Assembly (NCBI GenBank): GCA_012931725.1
Contig: CM022953.1
Coordinates: forward strand, 54,704,300 to 54,768,299
Length of the DNA stretch: 64,000 nucleotides
Source of the DNA: Litsea cubeba
Taxonomy: Eukaryota > Streptophyta > Magnoliopsida > Laurales > Lauraceae
Direction of reading: 5' to 3'
The notes beneath the pieces are model-generated. The model was not told the DNA's origin and did not search any database. It worked only from the letters and a program-made list of their open reading frames with translations. Below, piece by piece: positions 35,501 through 47,405 of this stretch. The position numbers were made by a program, and so were the translations under genes. Position 1 is the stretch's first letter. Each line of letters opens with the position of its first letter.

Positions 35501-36212
35501 GAGAAACTGATGTGAGTAGGACCTACATCTCTTCCATCACCATACTGTCAAGTGAAATTGGAGATATTGTTTGCTCTGTGCACATCTGTGTGTCACCTAG
35601 CTAGCCTTTACATAGTTGGACACACATTGGAGCCTTGAGGTTAGACCACTTGGATTTATATATGGGTTTGGGCCGGGTGATGTAGTCTGATGGCCTGATT
35701 TGTACTCATGCCCTCTTTAAAGATGGGCTTGGTCGATCATCATGGAGTTTATGCTGGCCTTGATAACATTGATGTTTCACCACAAAATATACCTAAAACC
35801 ATCCAACATTTTTACCTGTTTTAGTTTTACTTTGTTAATATGCAACCCTTGGGTTGATTTAAAAATTAAACAACTCGAACAAATTAAACACAAGTATCTT
35901 AATCAAAGAGTACTAGTGGCTGTGAAAGTAACACAACACTTCAGGAAATTACGTAAGGTACCTTGATGGGCCTTTTCAAGATTTCGCATTATACATCCCT
36001 GACCCTTAGTTCCTTAACATTTCTCAAAATCCCACATTCGACTTTGGATTATAGGCTACAGCCACTTCAAGCATCCAATCACACAACTCTTTAGTTTCTA
36101 GCCTCTTGATCTATATTAATCCAGCTGCTGATTCTGCATGTAACCCAACACCAGATAGTGACTTTATCTTGTGCCTTGTTCATTTCCGAATAGATCTTGA
36201 TCATACGCATAA

Positions 36213-36604
36213 TGTGTGTCGTAGAGATGAGAATGTTGAGGTGGATGCATGGTAAATTGGGAAAGATAGAATCAGAAATGAGAGCTTTTTGGGAGCCCTA
36301 GGGGTAGCATCAATAGGTGATAAATAAGAGAAGCTTGTTTAAGATGGTTTGGACATGTCTAACGCAGGCCGGCAACGTGCCGATGAGGAGAAGTTTTTCT
36401 ATGCAGCTTGATGACCCATCAAGGGAAAGGGGTAGGCTGAAGAGGATGTGGATGGAAGTAATAATAATATATTTGTAGAAGTGTAACCTATCTAAGGATT
36501 TGACTCACGATAGATCGGAATGGAGAAACAAAATTCTTGTAGCTGACCAGAGCCCAACGTAGTCGGCATAAGACTTTTATGAAGCGCTAGTTTCATCATC
36601 ATCA
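36213..36604 (+). mobile_element. 3' end of an RTE-type LINE (truncated)
   Basis: The start translates to the conserved C-terminal region of plant RTE reverse transcriptases (EMRMLRWMHGKLGKDRIRN). The rest follows the usual order (a WFGH-like segment, then W-R-N-K-I-L) with stops. It ends in a TCATCATCATCA tail. 5' truncation is the common fate of LINE copies. Confidence 0.75.
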
Positions 36605-37287
36605 AGTTCATACCCCAGTACTTCGACCCTTGGTAAGGGTTCAACAACTCAAGTTTCTTCTTTTGAATGGACAAATTGATGCCAAAAACTTTGTAGGTCA
36701 TGCCTGTTTCAAACTTTTCAAATCTGAAAAACAAGAGTACACATGATTCAATATCTACTGCCTAGGTCTTATGAAACAACCGTTAGCTTTGGGTTAATCT
36801 CACCAAGGAGTTGCCTCGATGGTATGCACCAAGTAACCTAGAAATAAGCTACTTAATATGCACACAACTTAAAACTCGCAAGCGCACAAGATCACTATGT
36901 AGTATAATGAATTGTAAGTACGAGGTCGATCCCACGAAGACTTGTGATAAAACTATGTCAAAAATAACTAAAATTCAGAATATTAAATGAATGGAAAAGT
37001 GATTGAATGCTGATTGGTTGAATGAAACTACTAAAAACAGTAAATTAAACTATCAAAATAAATCAAAAGCTTAATGGAAAGTAACCTTACACACAAAACT
37101 ACTACTAGGATTGAAAAGAATGATAACGAATGAACTAGGGTTTCATCAACTCCCCTAACCTATCTTATGCACGTCCCTTATTATCCCTTAATAAAAAATC
37201 AGAATTATTGGTGACATTTATCAACCTAGATCATGGCATATGTATCTAGATTATGATTCCCCTAAACGTAATTCATGAGCGGCATAT

Positions 37288-37600
37288 TGTCAAAGTTGCT
37301 AGCCAGTAATCCCAAAACCAATTGGTGATAGAAAACTGCACAAACAACTACTTAACACCCCCCCTCGGGCGGGACACCGCCCGGATCCGAAGCACACGCC
37401 CGCACAAGACTATAACGTGGCATGGGGCCTTTTTGCCCTGCGCATTTTGCGCCCGCACAAACACACAACGCGGCATGGGGCATTTCTGCCCTGCGTGGTT
37501 TCGAACTTGAGACCTCTTGCTCTGATACCATGTCAAAGTTGCTAGCCAGTAATCCTAAAACCAATTGGTGATAGGAAACTGCACAAACAACTACTTAACA
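37288..37600 (-). mobile_element. TRIM: 313-bp miniature LTR element, TSD CATAT
   Basis: Two 70-bp direct repeats (37288-37357 and 37531-37600) start TGTCAAAGTTGC and end ACTTAACA. Perfect duplications CATAT flank the unit (37283-37287 and 37601-37605). On the minus strand, TGGTATCAGAGC directly follows the 5' repeat (37519-37530), the classic initiator-tRNA-Met primer site, and a purine tract CCCGAGGGGGGG directly precedes the 3' repeat. The 173-bp interior is unusually GC-rich and non-coding. These are the defining parts of a TRIM; mobilisation must come from another element. Confidence 0.92.
37519..37530 (-). other. TRIM primer-binding site (tRNA-iMet)
   Basis: Reverse complement reads TGGTATCAGAGC, adjacent to the 5' LTR of the TRIM, with no spacer. 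Confidence 0.9.
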
Positions 37601-40480
37601 CATATTACATGAATTGTTCATCAAGTTGTAAAAACTAAGCATGGCATATGTCCTAGTCAATACACGCATGATGCATAAAAACAATAGGAATGATAAATGC
37701 ATAGTCTAAGCATGACATATACTTAGATTATTCATGGTTCTAAACCCTAGATGCTTAACATCAAGATCAATCAAAGATAAGTTAGCTAATCTCAAATTTA
37801 ATTGAACATGGCATGGTTGGCATGGCATATATACAACTCATCAATTACAAACATGGTTTAGAAACTCAAGCAACAAAACTGAAATCTGAATTAAAAGATG
37901 CCAAAATAGACTATATAGAACTAGGCTAGGGTTTCAACTACACCCTAGCTCTAAAAAGTTTAGCTACTCATGTTTGTAATAGAACATAGAAAAGAAGTTC
38001 ATAATAAAAACTCTAAAAGACTGATGAAGAAGAAGGGGTCGGCCAGCAGCAACTTCTCTGATTCTTTGCTTCAAAAAGCTCCTCCACGAAGTGATGTATG
38101 GCTGCTAGGGATGGGTTTTGTGGGGCTGGTCGTCCGTGCCTTGTGTCCCCTTTTATGCTTTTTGCAAAAGCAATCTTTAGCAACGAGTTTCCTTCTTTTT
38201 AGGCTTTGTTTCCTTTTTTGATTAGATCTCTTGCTTGCTTTACAAGTAGGTTTCCTAATTAGATTAGAATAGAAGTCTCTTTTCTTGATGTGCAAGACTT
38301 TCTAATTCTGGTCCCACTTTATAGCTTCTTGAAAGTTCTTCACTTGGACCCACAAATCTGAGATTTATTTTCAAGGGATTAAATCTGAATCTTTGACACG
38401 AGAGTGGGCCCATATGGGGCGTGCAACATGGTGTGTGGGAACCCCTTCTTGGACTTCTAAGCTTAGCTTGGACTCTTGCTTGGTACTTTCTTCTTTTTCT
38501 CCTTTTTCTTCTCTATGCTTGGGCGCCACTTGGACTTGAAAAAAGAATTTCCAAATTCTGAAATTCAACTCTTTGCAATAGATGTGGGGCCCCCTTTGGG
38601 CGTGTAACACGTAGTTGGGCTTTTTTCTTCTTTCTTTCTTTGCTTCAGTTTCCTTCTTTGTTTATGATATGAGTCTCCAACACTTTCCTTCTAGGGCTCC
38701 ACTTTTATTTCGAATTTCAAATCCCCAAAAAGAATAGGGAGACCCACCTGGCTCTCTCAATTAATCAATTGCTGAAATTTCTTCTCTTTTGGCTCCTTTT
38801 AACCTTTTCATAAAAATAAAATAAAAAAAAACAATGTAAAAAACAAAATAAAAATAACAATGAACTAGCACAAGATAAACCAAATATTAGGGCTCAAATT
38901 ATAAACAATTAAGCACTTATCACTCGACTAGATTTGGTTGTGAGCGTTCCAAGTTTTTTGAAAGCCCAATGCTAAGAATATGAATAGCTCAGTAATGTGC
39001 TGCGTAGATCTCATGAGAAACAACCCTTTGGCTTTGGTCAATCTCAATAAGAAGCGGCCTCAACTAGATCAAAGCCATGGTTAAACTCAACCTTCTGAAA
39101 AAGATTAACATCAAGAAAGTGTTATTTAACTGAGTATTCCAAGGATTTTTGACCTTTAAGGAGAAAACACTAGAAATCTAGAGATCAATTGGGTTTAAAC
39201 TCGATATTCAAAGGTTTTTTTGACCAAGGAGAAAAACTTTAGAAATCAAGGGATCAATTTGTTTAATAGTATCAATATGTTGACTGGGAGTAATGACTAA
39301 TGACTGATAAGGAAGAACTATCCATTGTATAATACACAAATTAAATTGAGAAGTATGCAATAATATGTTGAAGGAGAGAGAGAGATTAGGAAATACTGAA
39401 ATAGATTCTTTACGACACAGTTGTCGCAAGAAGGTAAGAAACCTTGCACATTAATAAGTAACCAGCAAGATGAAGCAACTGTAGAACAGATGAATTACCA
39501 TCCCATCAACACCTACACTCGGTTATCTTTCCAAACAAGATGCTGGTGGTCACATACAAGGCAGCCGTGCTCATTCTCTCAACCCAACATCCAATAACAG
39601 CACAAACCTTTGAGAAAGCTCCACATCAGTTGTGTTATTGATAATTTAGATGAACCACAGGTTGTGCTAGGCTATACTGCTGTTCAAGTCAGCTGTATGA
39701 ATGGTCTAGCACAGATTTGATTCGTCTCCTCTAATGTTGATCAACTTTCTATCACAGATTCAGATGGCTTTCAAGTCGGCTGTTGTTTGTTACAAGGGCA
39801 CTTACTAGAAACAAGTAATTATTTGGCAAGCCGAGCATGATCATGCTCTGCTTCAGGGGGAATATAGAAATTAGTTTGTCAATTGCATGACCTTTTTTAT
39901 AAAATTTTACGGGCGTTAAATTTTAGTCTTATCATGTAAAATAAATTTGTTAATTAAAACCTAATGGGTCAGTTAAATACTATTCTTTCAACTGCCCTTC
40001 TTCTCTTAACTTCTTCTCCCTCAAGTCTCATCTCTTCTATTCTTTACATTAAATGGAATGCTTGCTAATTTGCAACTCTAAATAGCTAGATTGGTTTCTT
40101 TTATGCAATCTTATTGGTTTGTAAATTGTGATTAATAAGAAATGTCCAACCACCATTTTTTGATCTCATTTATGGTAGACTTTTCAGCTTTTATTGTATG
40201 ATTATTTCTCATTTACCGTTGAGAAGATTTATATTTCTTGTTGTTCTTTGTGCTGTTTAGCTTTGTTCAAATTGGCTAGTAGACTATAACAGCCTTTGTT
40301 TTATATGCTTTCCTGCTTGTTCCTGGGTTTTCCAGTTTAGGCAGGAAGTATTTTATGATCATGCGATTTTCTCGCTGCCATTAATCTGTTATTATGTCCT
40401 CACCTAACTATTCTATTCATATTTGTTATACTTTATTCTACTTTGAACTATAGATTGGCTAATGCAATTCCTTTTGGTAG

Positions 40481-40564
40481 GATATGCTTTCAGAAGCACT
40501 TTTTTGCTTTGGTGCATGCTCTGCCAGCATTGATGAAGTAGACAATTGTCAGAGTATTGGTGAT
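40481..40564 (+). CDS. exon 2 of the PrmA-like ribosomal L11 methyltransferase gene
   Basis: An 84-base, 28-codon exon in phase 0, bounded by acceptor TTGGTAG| and donor GAT|GTGAGT. It encodes DMLSEALFCFGACSASIDE and a further nine residues. The block LSEAL(L/F)CFGA(S/C)S followed by V/I-DE is the signature of the N-terminal domain of plant PrmA-like proteins, such as the one annotated from Arabidopsis At5g53920. The N-terminal domain of bacterial PrmA recognises ribosomal protein L11; the SAM-binding methyltransferase domain follows and would be encoded beyond the right edge here. Open frame, no damage. A plant organelle location is likely from the family but not shown by this exon. Confidence 0.75.
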
Positions 40565-41374
40565 GTGAGTCCCTAATATTGGGTATTATACTTTCAGCTT
40601 TACGTGTTGCCATCTTGTGAGGATTTTTTTTTTTTTTTTGCTCTTTATATTATTTTGTCATTTTGTTTGATCTTCCTAACGTCTTTTCTTAAAAAATAAC
40701 AAGGAAAATGAATTAGATCAATAGACCCCAATATTTTTTGTTTGTATCCCATGATATGAGAGTTCCCAAGATGCAAGAACCTAACTGATGCAAGCGCTTA
40801 TTAAATTTCTCAAACCATGCCCTGGGAGAGTGCTTGAGACCATATGGTGTCTTTTGCAACTTATACACCCGTCTATGCTCCCCCTTGAGTGGTAAATCTA
40901 TGTGAGATAGCCATATATACTTCCTCGTTCAAGTTTCCATGCAAAAAAGGGTTCCTTGTATGGGTGTTAATCTATGTTATTTCAAGTGACTATAGGACGT
41001 GAATGGAGTTTTATTTTTTTTGAAGGGGAGAATGCCTCCTGGTAATCTCGACAGTGTTTGCATAAACCTCCTTTATACAACTCTTGCCCTGTATATTTCA
41101 AATTAGCCTGGTACTTCCTAGCGAACACTCACTCACATAAGCAAGGATGAAAATTGCGGTACGCCCGCCGCCAAACCGCTACGAAGCGGGCGATACGTAG
41201 CGTAGCGGTGCGATTTGAAAAAATTACCTAAAAAATCTGAAAAAATTCCAGAAAATCCAGAAAATTGTAAAATGAAAAAATATGTGGTTCTTTTGCAAAA
41301 GTAAGTAAGAAAAGGGGGCGTAGCGGTGCCTTCAATATATGAAGTCCTGTATCCCTGTATAAATAGAAAATAAT

Positions 41375-43793
41375 TGTAACGACCCGGAATCCGGGGCCCT
41401 TCGAATTCCGTGCCGAGACTCGTAAGCATCACACATATAGGTTAAATCAAAGATCACATAAAGATTTAGGCATTTACCAGCTTAAGCCATCTTGTATTAA
41501 AAATCCAATTATAATAAACAAATGTAACATTGTCTAATAAAAATAATTGCAATCTCTATAAAATGAAATAATCTAAACAATCTAGTTCTTCATCTATGTG
41601 GCTTCGACGCTCAAGTACGCATCCCAAAGTCTATCTCCCGGTCATCACGGTTTTCCTGAGTCGTTAAGTTCTGGTTACCTGGATTGGGGCAAATCCACAA
41701 AATATCAGTACAACTGAGTGAATAGATATTCTAATCTATTTGTACATTTAAACATATGCTTAGATAAGATTACACAACAAATTAAAATAACATCCAAAGT
41801 CTCATTCAAGCCAAGGTTGGAATATGGTCAAACAAACGACAACCTCCTAGCCACCTGTTAGCACCAGCCCAAAAACCGACCACCAAGGTCCAAAACCATC
41901 GACCACGAAGGTCCAAAATCATTGACCACAAAGGTCCATCGTATACATGTATACCAGTCACAATGACCCTGTCTCATCAGACACGTCCACTAAGGACCAG
42001 CCATCAGAATGGCCACTCACATCCACAAAGGACCAGCCGTTATAACGGCCCGGACACTAAATCCAACATCAACAATCTTCACAAAATCGGCCATACATGC
42101 TCGTGGTCTAGGGGTGTCCAAAAGGTTTCCTCCAAACAGACAAAGTCATCGTATCTCAGTTTTCCAGTCAAATAGCAAATACATGTCTCATAAAAAATAT
42201 GATATATAGCATGTCCTCAACATTAGTAATGAGCGAATTCCATAATCAACCCCTTTTCAAATTATGTGGATTTAATCTGCCCCAGTCCGAATCAAAATTG
42301 GTGCACGAGGTGAGAGAGGTCAATTACATAACTCACCCTTTACCGTTTTGAGGGAAATATTCAATTACCAAATTAACCACAACATTTACATATACAAACC
42401 ACATAATCTACCATGTGAGATCCCTAAATAACAATGGTATACAACAGGTATCATAATCCACAATATGTTTCAAACCATAATTACTCAAGATACGAAATAA
42501 AGAAAACAACTCCAACAATAAATATAATAACCACAATTGAACAGTCCTTATTTGTAATTTCATAAGGTCTGAAATCCAAGGAATGGTCTCAAATTAATCA
42601 AAACAGGCCCAGCTATGAAAACAATAAATATCAGGCCCTTTCTCCAAATTTTAGAAACATAGGGGACAAGGTAAATAATTGATTAAGATTTAATGTTCTG
42701 CAGCACATGGACTCCCATCCCAAAACGTGTCCAGGTTATCACCACCACTTTCCCCTCTACATACACAAGTGACAGAACCCATTCTAAAATAAAACACTAC
42801 ACTCCTAATGCTGCAGGGTGGGCTGGATAGTGGGTCCCACTGGTCCAAACCTAAGATGGACCTAATGATCATAGTCGCCCATCAGTCCTTTACCCGTTGC
42901 ATGGACCTGATCTCTGATCAGGTGGGCCAGGGGTCCCACTAGGGCATGTCGACATTTAGTCTTCAACCAAAAAAGGATTCCCGCTATCTGTTTTTGAGGC
43001 AACTGGAAGGTGGGCCAAACTGGGCAGAACCCACTTGAGTCCTTCATCTCACAGGTCGCCCAACAGTCTACTATCAGATCCATGGTGCAGATCTGTCATC
43101 AGGTGGCCCACATGGGCCCCATAGTCCAAAACGTGAAAACAGTTCTTAGACGACCTGTATTCTGGAATTTCCTATTTCAGATCTGATTCTTCACCAGTTT
43201 TTGGTGGATTAGAGTTGGAAAGGGTACTAAATGATCCTACAACAATGATACATAGTTTTGCATGATTTCTAGATATTAAAAGGAGGGTTTCAAACTCAAA
43301 CAAAAGCTGCCTTGGTCGACAGATGCTGTAGCAGTCCACAAAACTTGAAAGATAACCATTGGATAACCATCTATATGCAATATCACAACATAAATAGAGA
43401 AATCAAAGATATACAAGGACAAAAACCAGAAATATAAAACCATACACAATTAGATCAGAATCTTGTACTCACCTGTTATGGCTGACTAGAACTGATTCTT
43501 CCCCCTCCTAATTTCTTCAAGGCTAATACTAAACTAGGCTTTGGGTTGATCAATATATAGAAGCTAAAGGTAGAATCCTTCCCAAAGTCCTCTTTCTAAG
43601 TTTTATTATTTCCTTCTCACATGCCAATCCTATTCCTAACAATACTAGGAGTCTATGGTATAACCAACACAAGTCCCATTCGAATTCCTCCATCAAATTA
43701 GGGTCCCAATAATTCTAAGTAAAAAAATCAAGATAATTAAATATTAAATATCAGAAAATAATCTGGCCCTTATACTGGGCCCGGGGTATTACA
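41375..43793. mobile_element. solo LTR, 2.42 kb, TSD ATAAT
   Basis: It begins TGTAACGACCCGGAATCCGG and ends GGCCCGGGGTATTACA. Perfect duplications ATAAT lie at 41370-41374 and 43794-43798. It shares the start, a 36-bp minisatellite, and the ATTGGGGCAAA and GGTGGGCCA...GGGTCCCAC blocks with the LTRs at 51039 and 51583. A TATA-like CTATATATT near 43552 on the minus strand suggests that sense is minus. It lies inside the GTAGCG-rich element. Confidence 0.92.
41983..42054. repeat. 36-bp minisatellite in the LTR (two copies)
   Basis: Units start ACGTCCACTAAGGACCAGCC and ACATCCACAAAGGACCAGCC, 36 bases apart. The related LTR at 51583 has three copies. Confidence 0.75.
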
Positions 43794-45473
43794 ATAATAG
43801 TAATAATTAGTTTTTTCACATGTATTCATGTTTCTTAGTCACACTAACTTAGAAAGTAATGGAAAGCTCATAAAAAAAAAAAAAACTAGAACATGAAATA
43901 AAGGCATAAGACTTAAGAGTTAGGTCATTACTCATTAATGAACATTGAACAATTAAATATCAATACATCAACATTCAAGGTTCAAATTCAATCAAGTGAA
44001 TGAACTATGAAGTGATCAACAATCAACATTCAATACCAATTTAGAAATGACAGAGTAGAGAGTTAGTGAAGGAAATAGGAATACCTTAGTCACCAGCACA
44101 ATGAGGGTTCTTTATAAAACAATTTAATTAAGACCGGTTTGAAATCTAGTAGTAATAGGTAACTATATCTTTACTACTATACAATTTCAAACATAATTAA
44201 ACAGATTTAATATCTTATCTAGCAAGTTATGATAATAATAGACATCCAAGCACAAAAACGGAAAGACAACCAGCAAAAGAGTCCTAGCTATCATGGTCAA
44301 GTAGGATCCTTTCGTCTTTTCAATTGACACTTCTCTAAAACATGCGCTTCGCGGAGGGGGTCCGGGGGTATCCCCCGGCGGGGGTCGAGCCGCTACGTTT
44401 TGTGGCGGTCGTAGCGGCCGCAGCGGCGCGATACCCGCTATTTTCTAAATAGCGTGGCGGTACAGGCCGCCACGGCCGATGTAGCGTAGCGGCCGATATT
44501 TTTATCCATGCACATAAGCGCTTCCTTCCCTTTATGCAGATGTGCAAGCACCCATGTTTGGTTTATCTTATGAGCTTTTATCTCTTTTCTCATTACCTCC
44601 TTGTACTCTGGAAGGAACAATAACTACAGCTAGATACCATTCAAATAAAAACAAACTACAGCTAGAGCGTTCCAATTGAGATCAGAAACATCATGATATG
44701 AAACAAAGTGTTGAGTTGTTGATCTGTTCAAAGATGCCTACCTTTGGAAAGAGTAATAGGTAAGCATCAAAGATAGGCAGGGGATAAGTATATCATGAAC
44801 ACTAGGAAAAGAATGAACATTTGGCATAGATGGAGCAATAGGATAAGTTATCACCAAAAGAAGACCTTGTTGCTACTTGGTAATAATTGCATTTTCAGAT
44901 GCTACCCTTTTCTTTGTCAAGCATACATTTTTGATACTAGAGTCTGCACACCTTGACCTTTAACTTTATGAGTAGTTGACCGTAAGCCAAACTGGAAGAA
45001 TAATTAGGAATAAGGAGTGTTAGTTTATGCCAATTAACGTCTCAGCTAATATCCCCTTGGCAAGATAACTCATGATGAAAAACATGGAGTAATTCAAAGG
45101 AAGACACATCTATCGAGGTTCTTTTCCCAATCAACAGATTACAGCACTTCTGTCCCTTTCAGTTAAAAGAATCGTCAAGGAATACACACCTGAACTCTTT
45201 GGGTTTAAGTTTGTCCTAATTTGGACCTTATATATGCAAAAAGTAGACAATACTCTATTTTTTTTTTTTTTAGAAGAGAATACTCTTTAGTTTGAGAAAA
45301 GAAAGAAAGAAAAAGAGTTGGATCTTTTGATGAAGAACCCAAGGATTAAAAAATAAGAATCGGGAACCAACTTGGCCAGGGTCGAGTCGGGTGAGTCACA
45401 TAAGACTCGCCCAAGTCAGATTTGAGTCCCTATCCAGTGCTATAAAACAAAAGGTGAAGTAGAAAAGAAACAG

Positions 45474-45605
45474 TAGCAGCAGCAGCTAAATGGGACTGCT
45501 GAAGCAGAAAAGCGAAGAAAAAGATGCGTACCTGGACCAGATGAGCAGGCAGCAGCAGCAGCAGCACAGCATAGCAGGCAACAACAACAGCACTGCACAG
45601 CAGGA
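45474..45605. repeat. CAG/CAA-rich imperfect repeat tract
   Basis: Clusters of GCAGCAGCAG and AACAACAACAGCA interspersed with unique sequence. A short minus-strand frame crosses it but shows no recognisable protein. Confidence 0.6.
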
Positions 45606-45689
45606 TGATGAAACAAGAAGAAATCAAAGCCCTAGCTGACACCAATTGCTATTTTCAGATTTAAACATACTTCTTAGGGTTAAAAAAAT

Positions 45690-46345
45690 CATCAAACTTA
45701 ATTGAAATCATCAAAGTAGAACAAACCTAAAGAGATCATATGTGAAAACCCCAAAAACCAAGACACATGATGAAGAAGAGTCCAAACGACCATGGAACAT
45801 TGTTCCATGGTTTGGCCAATGGGGAACCCCAAGGGGACCCCACAGCCAAGTCACACACATCCAATTTTATCTCCATCATCCCGTCTCCATCATCATACAT
45901 GGTTTCCTAAGATAATTCACACTCAAACCGAATCCTAGAACATGTTTTCTACAGAAACCCTAATTAGAACAGATAAAGTAACTGAAACAAGAGGAGATCA
46001 AACTCAAAATCAATACTGGTTGATGAATTCAGATTTAATTATTCTTGGGTAAACATCAAGGATCATCAAACATGAGTGAAGACATCGAAACATTAGAAAC
46101 CTTAAGAGATCCTTTGATGAAAACCCTAAAAATCACTACTCATCATGGAGTATGGTCTCAACGACCACGAGGCATAGTCCCACATGGTTTGGCCAATGTG
46201 GAATTCCCATAGGAATCCCACGCCATGTAATTCTCACTTGTTGCACTGTTTCATCTTGATTACATTTTAGAATCCCATCTCCATCATGTTTTAGGGGTTT
46301 TAAGGTGATCTACACATGGAACTAGATCGGACCCACATGGAACTC
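45690..46345. repeat. diverged tandem duplication of about 350 bp
   Basis: Both halves (45690-46000 and 46060-46345) contain in order an ATCATCAAA block, a CCTAAGAGATC block, GATGAAAACC..., CATGGTTTGGCCAATG and an ATCCCATCTCCATCAT-type block. Probably an old duplication within an unrecognised repeat. Confidence 0.5.
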
Positions 46346-46740
46346 GAAGAGGGTTTTCTAGAATTCAAAAAACAAGGAATCAACAAAGAGAATCATGCAT
46401 GATCAATGAATTAATCCAGATTGTTTACTCACCTTTTGTAAGTTTTAAGAGTTCTTCTTCAAATGTGCAAGAGTAAAAAAGGTCATCACCTTGTGCAGTC
46501 CCGCCGAAGCAGGGTCCTGGGAGGGTCCAGACTGGAGACAAACCTAACCTTTGGCAATTTTTTCAAATGTGCAAGTGTGTCGGACATAAATCCTAGTCCA
46601 TCCTCTCTTTTTTGTTCTCTTTTTTCTAGTTGCTTAAAGTAGAAGAGGGTATGGGATAGGGTTGGGTGTGTGATTGCTCTGCAGTTTGGTTGGTTTCAAT
46701 TGTATATAGTGTGGGGGAATAGGGCTGTGCATATAACTCT

Positions 46741-47150
46741 ATTGAATGAAGTGGCATAAGTTTCCTAATGCAACCACAAGTTGTATTATAGTGATGGTCT
46801 TCTTCCTAATTCCCTTCTCTTAATAGAATTCTTATTGGCTATTGCCAATTTTTATAGTACCAGGACTCCTATGTTGGATGTATGACTTTTTTATTTCTTT
46901 GCCTCTAACCTCTTCTAATTTATGTCGGGGTCTACTGCTTGATGTAACTCTATTGAATGAAGTGGCATCAATTTCTTGATGCAACCACAAGTTGTATTAT
47001 AGTGATGGTGGTCTCCTTCCTGATTCCCTTTTCTTAATAGAACTCTTATTCGCTATTGCCAATTTTAATTATACTAGGACTACTCTTATGTTGGGTGTAC
47101 TCTTTGATGGGTTGCCTTCTAATTTAGGTTGGAGTCTACTACTTCTAATC
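46741..47150. repeat. 211-bp tandem duplication (two copies)
   Basis: ATTGAATGAAGTGGCAT starts at 46741 and again at 46952. The following CAACCACAAGTTGTATTATA and GCTATTGCCAATTTT blocks are repeated in the same order with moderate divergence. Confidence 0.75.
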
Positions 47151-47378
47151 CGGCCTAACATGTCTCCCTGATTACCTGCCCTTTATTGACCAACCTTCCT
47201 AATATGACCCTAATAGTATTTTAGTGTACTTAGGATCCCAGATTGGCTTATACCAAGGTTTACATAGTCCTATCCTAGTTGTGCAACACTATTGGGTCCC
47301 ACATGGGCTCCACATCATTTAAATTAGTTTTTATGTTAATTATGCACGGCCGCACCCCACTATACTTATATGTGTGTT

Positions 47379-47405
47379 TCATCATCATCATCATCATCAT
47401 CATCA
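47379..47405. repeat. (TCA)n microsatellite, LINE tail
   Basis: Nine TCA units at the 3' end of the minus-strand LINE, most simply its simple-repeat tail. Confidence 0.85.

Larger units (their letters stand above)
36820..38922 (-). mobile_element. solo LTR of Athila/Tat type, TSD CTCGA, with nested TRIM
   Basis: It begins TGGTATGCACC and ends TAAGCACTTATCA, with perfect 5-bp duplications CTCGA at 36815-36819 and 38923-38927. The block GAGGTCGATCCCACGAAGAC near the left end is the conserved motif also found in the Athila-like LTRs at 17806 and 25408. Sense is minus (TGATAAGTGCTTAATTG start). No internal retrotransposon region is present. The TRIM at 37288-37600 is inserted in it; without it the LTR is about 1.8 kb. 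Confidence 0.85.
34193..40480 (+). other. intron 1 of the L11-methyltransferase-like gene (6.3 kb)
   Basis: Donor GTGAGT at 34193; acceptor TTTTGGTAG ending at 40480. It is filled by a MITE, a hAT-like element, a LINE fragment and a solo LTR with a TRIM inside. About 35509-36212 and 38928-40470 show no identified feature. Confidence 0.6.
41143..44510. mobile_element. DNA element rich in GTAGCG motifs, 9-bp TSD, interrupted by a solo LTR
   Basis: A perfect 9-bp duplication CACATAAGC flanks it (41134-41142 and 44511-44519). The ends AAGGATGAAAATTGCGG and CCGATATTTTTATCCATG are inverted at 13 of 17 positions. Both end regions carry many GTAGCG/CGCTAC units and are far GC-richer than the rest of the window. 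After removal of the solo LTR about 940 bp remain, without coding potential. A 9-bp TSD suggests a MULE; the terminal sequence would also fit a hAT element with an 8-bp TSD. Confidence 0.75.

Noticed and set aside
37361..37530. GC-rich block as a gene fragment
   Set aside because: Open frames exist on both strands, but the block is the core of a TRIM between its LTRs and shows no domain.
44335..44620. GC-rich minus-strand open frames
   Set aside because: They arise from GTAGCG subterminal repeats of a DNA element; no protein family resemblance.
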